A stretch of DNA of 64,000 nt from Flavobacteriaceae bacterium NBU2977 (lineage in GTDB: Bacteria; Bacteroidota; Bacteroidia; Flavobacteriales; Flavobacteriaceae), in the NCBI GenBank assembly GCA_019931105.1, contig JAIOUW010000002.1:496001-560000 (forward strand), written 5' to 3'. A model generated the notes under the pieces. It ran no database searches and had not been told where the DNA came from. It saw only the letters and a list, made by a program, of their open reading frames with translations. Shown here piece by piece: positions 8,947 to 15,319 of the stretch. Numbering within the stretch: position 1 is the first letter of the stretch; each line of letters begins with the position of its first letter. The position numbers and the translations under genes are program-made.

Positions 8947-9437
8947 TTACTTCGGGAGTATAACAGGTGATCCAACATGGTAAAATCGATTCCCATATCG
9001 TCTTTCAGTTCGTATTTGATCAATAACTCGCCCCAATACTTTCCATCTGAAAAATCGGTCAAAATCCACTTATGGTTCAAGACCTTTATCTTATTGATCT
9101 TGAAGTCGCTTTCCATTCCCTCATAGGGTACCAAAGGGTTATCACCTTTTTGCTCATTGGTTTCCAAGAGTTTATCGGCAATATAGCGCGAAGGGTCCTT
9201 TAGCCCCAAATGATCATAATAGGCCAAAGCATCATCATTGTTCTCGAGAGAGAAATATTGCATGTCCAATACCTTCAATTGGGTACTTTGAACCGAATCT
9301 TCCAATTGAACGATCTGTTTTTCAAGCTTATCGATTTTAGCATCCTTGGCGGTGCTCATCTTATTGTTGCTCACAAAAAGATAAAGGCAGATCAGTGCCG
9401 TAAATACAAATAGATACATAAAAATTCTGCTCTTCAT
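8943..9437 (-). CDS. Membrane-anchored coiled-coil protein of unknown function
   Basis: The 164-residue product has an N-terminal membrane helix (FMYLFVFTALICLYLFVS, residues 6-23). It is followed by a short coiled coil (KIDKLEKQIVQLEDSVQSTQ) and a C-terminal globular region with alternating strands (NKIKVLNHKWILTDFSDGKYWGE). It is probably anchored in the inner membrane and faces the periplasm. I recognise no family. It lies 11 nt downstream of the metallo-hydrolase gene on the same strand, so the two probably form an operon. Confidence 0.75.
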   Translation of the reverse strand: MKSRIFMYLFVFTALICLYLFVSNNKMSTAKDAKIDKLEKQIVQLEDSVQSTQLKVLDMQYFSLENNDDALAYYDHLGLKDPSRYIADKLLETNEQKGDNPLVPYEGMESDFKINKIKVLNHKWILTDFSDGKYWGELLIKYELKDDMGIDFTMLDHLLYSRSN

Positions 9438-9448
9438 AAACTTTTGAT

Positions 9449-10213
9449 TTAAAGATTGAGTATTAAGTTGTCATAGGCTAAATGCACGTTATCGGGCAGG
9501 GATTCTTCTACATCGGCATGAAACCCCATATGATGGCTGATATGGGTAAAATAGGCTTTTTCTGGTTTTACCGAATCGACAAAAGTCAAAGCTTCCTCCA
9601 AATTGAAATGCGAATGATGGGCTTCTTTTCGCAATGCATTGACGACCAAAATCTTAGACCCCTCGATCTTAGTCTTTTCGCTTTCAGAGATGGACTTCAC
9701 ATCGGTCAGATAGGTAAAGTCCTTGATACGAAAACCAAAGACTTTTAATCGATTGTGATTTGCCTCGATCGGAACAATCGTTTGTCCGCATACCTCGAAA
9801 TTTCGATTTTTTTCGATTTCGTTGACGGCTACTGCAGGGGCACCGGGGTATCTGTTCTCATCGGTAAAAATGTAGTCAAAACGTTTACGCAATGCCGTAA
9901 CCACCCTTTCGTGGGCATATATCGGAATATCACCTTGTCTAAAAAAATAAGGTCTTATATCATCTAACCCCGCAATATGATCAGAATGCTCATGCGTGAA
10001 TAGAATTCCGTCAAGCTTGGTAACTCGATGGGTCAACATCTGCTGCCTAAAATCAGGGCCGCAATCGATGACAAGATTATGGCCGTTCCATGAAAGTAGT
10101 ACCGATACGCGCAATCTTTTGTCCTTCGGGTCCGAACTTAGGCAAACCGGATGTTCGCTGCCTATAACAGGGATTCCTTGCGACGTTCCCGTACCCAAAA
10201 AAACAATTTTCAA
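9449..10213 (-). CDS. MBL-fold metallo-hydrolase (PhnP-like), TTG start
   Basis: The 254-residue product is a metallo-beta-lactamase-fold phosphodiesterase-like enzyme. Metal ligands are visible at HEHSDH (residues 74-79), at SHFN/AHH near residue 195 and in a C-terminal THISHHMGFH. The N-terminus KIVFLGTGTSQGIPVIG is the usual start of this family. The only start codon giving it is a TTG at 10213: the upstream codons AAG, GAG, GGC and ATA are preceded by a stop, and the next ATG lies far inside the fold. The PhnP branch acts on cyclic phosphodiesters, but no phn genes are near. A TAATTTTG element on the minus strand at 10232-10239 may be its -7 box. Confidence 0.85.
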   Translation of the reverse strand: MKIVFLGTGTSQGIPVIGSEHPVCLSSDPKDKRLRVSVLLSWNGHNLVIDCGPDFRQQMLTHRVTKLDGILFTHEHSDHIAGLDDIRPYFFRQGDIPIYAHERVVTALRKRFDYIFTDENRYPGAPAVAVNEIEKNRNFEVCGQTIVPIEANHNRLKVFGFRIKDFTYLTDVKSISESEKTKIEGSKILVVNALRKEAHHSHFNLEEALTFVDSVKPEKAYFTHISHHMGFHADVEESLPDNVHLAYDNLILNL

Positions 10214-10303
10214 CTTCTCGCCTATTTATTTCAAAATTATAACTTATTTATTTAAAAGATTAAGCTATCTTTTTAACTTTGCTTCTTAGCAAAACCATTA
10301 AAA

Positions 10304-11764
10304 ATGGCTTCAGTTCTAGATAAGGATACCTCATTTGAGAATATTCCCTCCATCAAGTCAAAAACGCTTAGAATCAACCTTAATCCTGATATCTACGGAA
10401 CCTTTGCCGAGATAGGTGCAGGCCAGGAGACTGCCCGCCACTTTTTTAGGTCTGGGGGCGCCTCGGGCACGATAGCGAAGGCCATGAGCGCCTATGACAA
10501 GGATTTCAGCGATGCCATATATGGGGTCGAAGAAGACGGCCGTTATGTAACCCAGCCGCGACTCAAGAAAATGCTCGCCCATGAAATGAAGTTAATGGAA
10601 GAGCGTATTACCCGTGATAGACACCCTGATAGATTATTCTTTTCATACGCAAATACGGTTGCGACCATCGATTTTTCGAAACGTTACAAGGGCCATGGTT
10701 GGGTCGGAATTCGTTTTCAATTGGATCCAAAGCAAAAAGAATACGATGAGATTATTCTACATATCAGGTTCAAGCAGAACGAGGCCAGATTGCAGCAAGA
10801 AACCTTGGGCACTGTCGGTGTAAACCTTATTTATGGCGCTTTTTACAAGTACCACAAACCTAGAAAGCTTCTTAAATATCTATATGACCACATTGACAAG
10901 GACACTATCGAAATCGATATGATCAATTTTTCAGGGCCGAACTTTAAGGGTGTCGACAACCGATTGATGAGTCTGCAGTTGATCAGAAACGATATGACCG
11001 ATGCCGTTATGTTCGGTTCCGATGGAAACAATTTGTTACCGGCCACGGTACTTTACAAAAAGAATATTCTGGCCTTGCGCGGAAGTTTTAGACCGGTGAC
11101 CAAGGTCAATATGGATATGTTCGAAAAATCACTCGATATCTTCATTCGCGACCCATCGGTAGAACAAGAAAACACGATTGTTATTTTTGAGATTACGCTC
11201 TCAAACCTAAAAGCTTCGGGTGAGATTGACGAGCAAGACTTTATGGATCGGGCCAAATTGCTTTGTTCACTGGGCCACACGGTAATGATCTCTAAGTTTC
11301 AAGAGTATTATAAATTGGTCGAATACTTCAACAATTACACCAAGGCCAAGATCGGCCTGACCATGGGCGTCAATAACCTCGTCGATATTTTTGATGAAAA
11401 ATACTACCGCCATTTAAGTGGTGGAATACTTGAGGCCTTTGGCAAGCTCTTTTTCAAAGACTTACAGGTATACCTGTATCCCATGAAGAATGCAGAGACC
11501 GGGCAAATCATGACCAGCAACAATATCAAGGTACACCCAAGAATGAAGGAATTATACAAATTCTTCAAGTACAATGGTAAAGTAATGGATATTATAGATT
11601 ACGATCCTGAGATCATGCATATTTTCTCGCGCGACGTATTAAAGAAATTGATAAACGATGAAGAAGGTTGGGAAGAAATGCTTCCAGAAGGCCTTGCCGA
11701 AATGATCAAAGAAAACCATTTGTTCACTAGAAAACTAGTCAAAGACACTGAGGATAAAGTGTGA
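10304..11764 (+). CDS. Conserved bacterial protein of unknown function (486 aa)
   Basis: The product is a soluble 486-residue protein without signal peptide or membrane segments. Notable stretches are TLRINLNPDIYGTFAEIGAG and ARHFFRSGGASGTIAKAMSAYD in the first 70 residues, DRLFFSYANTVATIDF near 110, and a middle region with two alpha/beta stretches (DAVMFGSDGNNLLPATVLYKK and NTIVIFEITLSNLK). I recall closely similar proteins in Bacteroidota and other phyla carrying unrelated automatic names (TonB receptor, adenylyltransferase); nothing here supports those names. A TAACTTTG element at 10274-10281 may be its -7 box, and a strong terminator follows. It is probably monocistronic. Confidence 0.8.
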   Translation: MASVLDKDTSFENIPSIKSKTLRINLNPDIYGTFAEIGAGQETARHFFRSGGASGTIAKAMSAYDKDFSDAIYGVEEDGRYVTQPRLKKMLAHEMKLMEERITRDRHPDRLFFSYANTVATIDFSKRYKGHGWVGIRFQLDPKQKEYDEIILHIRFKQNEARLQQETLGTVGVNLIYGAFYKYHKPRKLLKYLYDHIDKDTIEIDMINFSGPNFKGVDNRLMSLQLIRNDMTDAVMFGSDGNNLLPATVLYKKNILALRGSFRPVTKVNMDMFEKSLDIFIRDPSVEQENTIVIFEITLSNLKASGEIDEQDFMDRAKLLCSLGHTVMISKFQEYYKLVEYFNNYTKAKIGLTMGVNNLVDIFDEKYYRHLSGGILEAFGKLFFKDLQVYLYPMKNAETGQIMTSNNIKVHPRMKELYKFFKYNGKVMDIIDYDPEIMHIFSRDVLKKLINDEEGWEEMLPEGLAEMIKENHLFTRKLVKDTEDKV

Positions 11765-11780
11765 GCCCCATAAAAAATGA

Positions 11781-11822
11781 AGGGCCCTGTGACCATTTGG
11801 TGGTTCAGGGCCTTTTTCTTTT
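11781..11822 (+). terminator. Intrinsic terminator after the 486-residue protein gene
   Basis: The arms GGCCCTGTGACCA (11783-11795) and TGGTTCAGGGCC (11801-11812) pair with one bulge and are followed by TTTTTCTTTT. The site lies 17 nt after the stop at 11764. Confidence 0.85.
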
Positions 11823-11839
11823 AGGTAGTCATTAAAAAG

Positions 11840-12292
11840 CTATTCCAATAATTGGGCGGCGTGATCTTTTGTTTTTACCTTATCTATAACCTTGACGACT
11901 ACACCATTTTCATCGATTACAAAGGTCTTTCTATGAATGCCGTCAAAGGTGCGCCCCATGAATTTTTTCGGCCCCCAAACCCCAAAAGCATTGATTACGG
12001 TATGCTCGGTATCGGCCAATAACGGAAACGGAAAATCAAACTTCTTCTTAAAACCATGTTGTTTCCGCTGCGTGTCGGCGCTGACCCCCAATAGGTTATA
12101 GCCTTGCGCCTTAAGTTCGGCATAGTTATCCCTTAAATTGCAGGCCTCTGCCGTACAGCCTGGCGTATTCGCACGCGGATAAAAAAATACTATCAATTTC
12201 TTTCCCACGAAATCAGCGAGTCTCACTGCGTTGCCATCTTGATCTTCTACCGTAAAATCGGGTACTTTATCTCCCACCTTCAATGTATTCAT
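11840..12292 (-). CDS. bcp: Thioredoxin-dependent peroxiredoxin (Bcp/PrxQ type)
   Basis: The 150-residue product reduces peroxides with a peroxidatic cysteine. The motif ANTPGCTAEACNLRD gives Cys46 (peroxidatic) and Cys51 (resolving), the spacing of atypical two-cysteine BCP/PrxQ enzymes. Also seen are the FYPR strand before it and a C-terminal RKTFVIDENG. I chose the internal ATG giving MNTLKVGDKVPDF, the usual family N-terminus; an upstream ATG at 12319 would add nine residues (MSENNQISI). It is divergent from endonuclease III with a short shared intergenic region, so the two protective functions could be co-regulated. Confidence 0.92.
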   Translation of the reverse strand: MNTLKVGDKVPDFTVEDQDGNAVRLADFVGKKLIVFFYPRANTPGCTAEACNLRDNYAELKAQGYNLLGVSADTQRKQHGFKKKFDFPFPLLADTEHTVINAFGVWGPKKFMGRTFDGIHRKTFVIDENGVVVKVIDKVKTKDHAAQLLE

Positions 12293-12346
12293 AATTGAAA
12301 TTTGATTATTTTCGGACATTAAAATTTTGAGCGAAACTAAGGAATA

Positions 12347-13012
12347 ATGACCAAAGCCGAAAAAGTAGATTTTACGATAAAGACCTTGTATAGACTTTAT
12401 CCTGAGATTCCGGTTCCGCTAGCCCATAAAGATCCGTATACACTTTTGATCGCAGTACTATTATCGGCACAGAGTACCGACGTTCGCGTAAATCAGATTA
12501 CGCCCCTGCTATTCGCCAAGGCCGATAATCCTAATGATATGATAAAACTGTCGGTGGATGAAATACGGGAGATTATTAAACCGGTCGGGCTCTCGCCAAT
12601 GAAATCAAAGGGCATTTACGGGCTGTCTAAAATATTGATAGAAAAATATAATGGTACCGTGCCCAAACAACTTGAGCTGCTGGAAGAACTCCCTGCCGTA
12701 GGTCATAAGACGGCAAGCGTTGTGGTCTCACAGGCATTCGGTATACCAGCCTTTCCGGTTGACACGCACATTCACCGGCTCATGTACCGTTGGGGATTAA
12801 GCAATGGCAAAAATGTAGTACAGACTGAAAGGGATGCCAAACGATTGTTCCCAAAAAAGCTATGGAACGACCTTCATTTACAAATTATTTGGTATGGACG
12901 CGAATACTCACCTGCCCGGGGCTGGGACCTTGAAAAAGATATTATTACAAAAACCATCGGTAGAACGACGGTATTGAAAGAATACCATAAAAATAAAAAG
13001 ACCCGCATTTAG
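12347..13012 (+). CDS. nth: Endonuclease III-like DNA glycosylase without iron-sulfur cluster
   Basis: The 221-residue product has the helix-hairpin-helix of Nth (LEELPAVGHKTASVVV) with the catalytic Lys and, downstream, the catalytic Asp in VDTHIHR. It should remove oxidised pyrimidines from DNA and cleave abasic sites. The last 40 residues normally carry a C-x6-C-x2-C-x5-C cluster for [4Fe-4S]; here the segment reads WYGREYSPARGWDLEKD. The whole protein contains no cysteine at all. The stop codon lies inside the loop of the terminator that follows. Start: ATG at 12347, giving MTKAEKVDF. Confidence 0.92.
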   Translation: MTKAEKVDFTIKTLYRLYPEIPVPLAHKDPYTLLIAVLLSAQSTDVRVNQITPLLFAKADNPNDMIKLSVDEIREIIKPVGLSPMKSKGIYGLSKILIEKYNGTVPKQLELLEELPAVGHKTASVVVSQAFGIPAFPVDTHIHRLMYRWGLSNGKNVVQTERDAKRLFPKKLWNDLHLQIIWYGREYSPARGWDLEKDIITKTIGRTTVLKEYHKNKKTRI

Positions 13013-13023
13013 CGGGTCTTTTT
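12996..13023 (+). terminator. Bidirectional terminator shared by nth and the first 47-residue gene
   Basis: The arms AAAAGACCCGC (12996-13006) and GCGGGTCTTTT (13012-13022) are perfect and flanked by A-rich and T-rich runs, so the hairpin works in both directions. The nth stop codon is in the loop and second arm, and the convergent small gene ends at 13025. Confidence 0.85.
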
Positions 13024-13024
13024 A

Positions 13025-13168
13025 TCAGTTCATAACATTTTCAAACTTGAATTGCTTATGCTCTAAAATGTACAGCGACTTCGAGTAATCGAGTAAAAAG
13101 CGTACTGTTTCAGGGCCAACTTTGAAAAGTCTGTTCTTTCCTAACTGTTCAGCGTAAATTTTTTCCAT
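13025..13168 (-). CDS. 47-residue conserved small protein, copy A
   Basis: A 47-codon frame encodes MEKIYAEQLGKNRLFKVG, continuing through TVRFLLDYSKSLYILE to KFENVMN. It is not noise: a second 47-codon frame at 14244-14387 encodes a clearly related protein (shared MEKIYA, TV-FLLDYSKSL, I-E and KFE-N-N). Each copy lies directly downstream of one of two paralogous sigma factor genes. The protein is soluble, with a predicted central helix; no known domain is recognised. A role next to the sigma factor, such as a small regulator, is inference. Its start codon lies inside the stem of the hairpin at 13165-13212, and the bidirectional hairpin at 12996-13023 terminates it. Confidence 0.8.
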   Translation of the reverse strand: MEKIYAEQLGKNRLFKVGPETVRFLLDYSKSLYILEHKQFKFENVMN

Positions 13169-13212
13169 ATTAGTAATCGTATAGTTATGTTAAGATAACG
13201 CAACTAATATGG
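13165..13212 (-). promoter_or_regulatory. Start-codon-sequestering hairpin of small gene A
   Basis: On the minus strand CCATATTAGT (13212-13203) and ACTAATATGG (13174-13165) form a perfect 10-bp stem with a 28-nt loop. The second arm contains the ATG of the 47-residue gene. The loop contains GCGTTATC (13201-13194), which recurs in the matching hairpin of copy B although the stem sequence differs. This suggests conserved RNA structure controlling translation; a DNA operator is the alternative. Confidence 0.55.
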
Positions 13213-13243
13213 AAATATTGTTTCTATCTCATTTAACGAAATC

Positions 13244-13825
13244 TTAATTGGTAAGAACGATATTGTGTTTTTCGATTATTTTTCTGAGGTTGATCAGTGC
13301 ATATCGCATCCGACCTAAGGCAGTATTTATGCTAACCCCTGTGTTTTCTGAAATTTCCTTAAAGCTCATATCCTTATAGATACGCATTAACAAAACTTCC
13401 TTTTGATCATCAGGCAATTCTTCGATTAGTTCTCTCAAATCAGAATCGATTTGATCCTTGATAATTTGTTTCTCTATATTTAATTTATCGTCACCAATTA
13501 CTGAAAAAATATTAAAGTCGTCGTTTCCTTCGAACATCGGCATTCTTTTATTCTTTCTAAAATGATCGATGATAAGGTTATGTGCAATGCGCATTACCCA
13601 TGGCAAGAATTTTCCTTCTTCGCTATAAGATCCTTTCTTCAGCGTTTTGATGACTTTGATAAAGGTGTCTTGAAATATGTCTTCGGTAATGTCGCGATCT
13701 AAAACTTTCGAGTAAATAAAGCTAGAGATTCTTTGATTGTGACGGTTGATTAAGATTTCAAGGGCTTTTTCATCACCGCTGATATAATCCCTTACTAGTT
13801 CTGAGTCTTCGATTTGCAATTCCAT
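13244..13825 (-). CDS. Sigma-70 family (ECF-type) RNA polymerase sigma factor, copy A
   Basis: The 193-residue product has region 2 at residues about 24-95 (ALEILINRHNQRISSFIY, ITEDIFQDTFIKVI, FLPWVMRIAHNLIIDHFR). After a linker comes region 4 at about 130-185 (ELPDDQKEVLLMRIYKDMSF, then the helix-turn-helix KEISENTGVSINTALGRMRYAL). It directs RNA polymerase to alternative promoters. No anti-sigma gene with a membrane helix adjoins, unlike most ECF loci. Instead, a 47-residue gene follows 75 nt downstream. The copy at 14492-15073 is roughly 80% identical by eye and the same length, so this is a tandem duplication. Confidence 0.93.
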   Translation of the reverse strand: MELQIEDSELVRDYISGDEKALEILINRHNQRISSFIYSKVLDRDITEDIFQDTFIKVIKTLKKGSYSEEGKFLPWVMRIAHNLIIDHFRKNKRMPMFEGNDDFNIFSVIGDDKLNIEKQIIKDQIDSDLRELIEELPDDQKEVLLMRIYKDMSFKEISENTGVSINTALGRMRYALINLRKIIEKHNIVLTN

Positions 13826-14187
13826 ACAAACTACTTTTGGTTAAAATTGGCTTTCAATTAGGAAAGCACGGTTAGTGTTTTTTTTTGAGCTTTATTCAAC
13901 AAAGGCCTTTTAATAAAGACTTTCATCGCTTTTGAATTATGATATAAAACTAGATAAAAGGGCCAGTGTGTAAAAAACTATGTTGTCAAACCGTCGGTTT
14001 TTGATGTGAAACAGGCAATTCCAATTGCAAGCCCATTTTGACTGACCGATTCGATCATTAGTTTTGAAAAAAAATTAGCGTATGATTACGAGAACGATTC
14101 CTTTTCTCAGCGGTTTTGAAAAAATACTTTATAGTACCCTAAGAAAATATCAATCATATGGTAGGGATAAAGAAGTACGGTATGGGC
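13826..14187. other. Intergenic region between the two sigma units, no gene seen
   Basis: This 360-nt AT-rich stretch separates sigma copy A from the terminator of unit B. I see no credible frame, RNA gene or exact CAAAnnTA (minus-strand TAnnTTTG) box here. The last 25 nt before the sigma A start resemble the leader of sigma B (both contain TTTTAACC followed by AGTA and a GT just before the ATG), so the leader was duplicated too. Confidence 0.6.
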
Positions 14188-14223
14188 AAGAAAAAACCCT
14201 CATAATCCGTAAATCATGAGGGT
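14188..14223 (-). terminator. Intrinsic terminator of sigma unit B
   Basis: ACCCTCAT (14223-14216 read on the minus strand) pairs with ATGAGGGT (14203-14196) and is followed on the minus strand by TTTTTTCTT. It lies about 20 nt after the stop of the second 47-residue gene. Confidence 0.8.
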
Positions 14224-14243
14224 ATAAAAATTAGCGATCAATT

Positions 14244-14387
14244 TTAGTTGATGTTCCCTTCGAACTTGATTCCCTGAATCTCGGTTATTCTCAAAGATTT
14301 TGAATAATCCAATAAGAACTTCACAGTTTGAGGTTTGGCCTTAATAAGCTTACATCGATCTTGATCTTTAGCGTAAATTTTCTCCAT
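14244..14387 (-). CDS. 47-residue conserved small protein, copy B
   Basis: The frame encodes MEKIYAKDQDRCKLIKAKP, then TVKFLLDYSKSLRITE and a C-terminus KFEGNIN, exactly 47 residues like copy A. The differences from copy A are mostly conservative and both ends are kept, which argues for a translated and selected protein. It lies 104 nt downstream of sigma copy B and is followed by its own terminator. There is no signal peptide or membrane helix. The start codon is at the foot of the hairpin at 14384-14436. Function unknown; a small effector made together with the sigma factor is the simplest idea. Confidence 0.8.
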   Translation of the reverse strand: MEKIYAKDQDRCKLIKAKPQTVKFLLDYSKSLRITEIQGIKFEGNIN

Positions 14388-14436
14388 ATTTATTTCAGAA
14401 TTGTTTCACTAGGATAACGCTACTTGAAATAAATAT
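14384..14436 (-). promoter_or_regulatory. Start-codon-sequestering hairpin of small gene B
   Basis: On the minus strand ATATTTATTTCA (14436-14425) pairs perfectly over 12 bp with TGAAATAAATAT (14397-14386), whose last two bases are the A and T of the start codon. The 27-nt loop carries GCGTTATC (14420-14413), as in copy A. Stem sequences differ between the copies while pairing is kept. Confidence 0.55.
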
Positions 14437-14491
14437 AATGGATCTGTTCGACCTGACGTTGAATAATTCGTTTATTAGACCTAAGGTTCGA

Positions 14492-15073
14492 TTAGTTCGT
14501 TAAAATTATATTGTTCTCTTCAATAATTTTTCTAAGATTGATCAATGCATAACGCATTCTGCCCAGAGCCGTGTTGATACTGACACCGGTATTTTCAGAA
14601 ATCTCCTTAAAACTCATATCTCGGTACATGCGCATAATAAGCACTTCTTTTTGGTCTTCGGGAAGTTCATTGATCAACAGGGTCAAATCTGAATCTATCT
14701 GATCTTTGATGATTTGCCCTTCGACATTAAGTTTTTCATCGCCGATGACCGAAAAGATGTTAAAACTATCGGCACCGCCGTACATAGGCATTCTACTATT
14801 CTTTCTAAAATGGTCGATTATCAGGTTGTGGGCTATACGCATGACCCAAGGCAGAAACTTGCCCTCTTCGCTGTAACTGCCTTTTTTAAGGGTTCTGATT
14901 ACCTTAATAAAGGTATCTTGAAAAATATCTTCGGTTATACCTCGATCATTTACCTTGGAATAAATAAAACTGCTTATTCGTTGGTTATGTCTATTGATGA
15001 GAATTTCAAGGGACTTCTCGTCTCCAGAGATGTAATTTTTTATGAGTAAGGAATCGTCAACTTGTAGGTCCAT
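14492..15073 (-). CDS. Sigma-70 family (ECF-type) RNA polymerase sigma factor, copy B
   Basis: This is the 193-residue paralogue of copy A. Region 2 (SLEILINRHNQRISSFIY, ITEDIFQDTFIKVI) and the region 4 helix-turn-helix (KEISENTGVSINTALGR) are the same as in copy A. Differences concentrate in the linker (MYGGADSFNIF against MFEGNDDFNIF) and at the N-terminus. I use the ATG at 15073 (MDLQVDDSLL), which gives the same length as copy A; an in-frame extension to 15115 is possible but unlikely. A TATATTTG box on the minus strand at 15201-15194 could be its -7 element, about 120 nt upstream. It is divergent from uvrA. Confidence 0.92.
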   Translation of the reverse strand: MDLQVDDSLLIKNYISGDEKSLEILINRHNQRISSFIYSKVNDRGITEDIFQDTFIKVIRTLKKGSYSEEGKFLPWVMRIAHNLIIDHFRKNSRMPMYGGADSFNIFSVIGDEKLNVEGQIIKDQIDSDLTLLINELPEDQKEVLIMRMYRDMSFKEISENTGVSINTALGRMRYALINLRKIIEENNIILTN

Positions 15074-15270
15074 AACAATTACTTTTTTATAGGTTAAAAC
15101 TAGGGGGCCTCTCAAGCAAGAGGTCGTTTTCGTTCGTAAACTAGATTTAAAAAAGTAATGTTGCGCTATAGGCGTGTGACGTTAAAGTAAGTTCAAATAT
15201 AGAAAAAATTATATACTCCCGTAAATTTTATGTTCTGAACCACAGAATTTTGATTGCCGGCCATGCAATA

Positions 15271-15302
15271 TTGGGTAGTGAAAAAGGCTTGCCGTATCTT
15301 TA
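15271..15302 (+). promoter_or_regulatory. Candidate promoter of uvrA
   Basis: TTG at 15271-15273, a 21-nt spacer and TATCTTTA at 15295-15302, 17 nt before the uvrA ATG. It differs from the consensus TAnnTTTG only at the last base. Confidence 0.5.
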
Positions 15303-15319
15303 CGCAATCAAAGTAAACA

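Noticed and set aside
15191-15201. TATATTTG box as a sure promoter of sigma copy B
   Set aside because: No TTG at the right distance and about 120 nt from the start; kept only as a remark in the gene entry.
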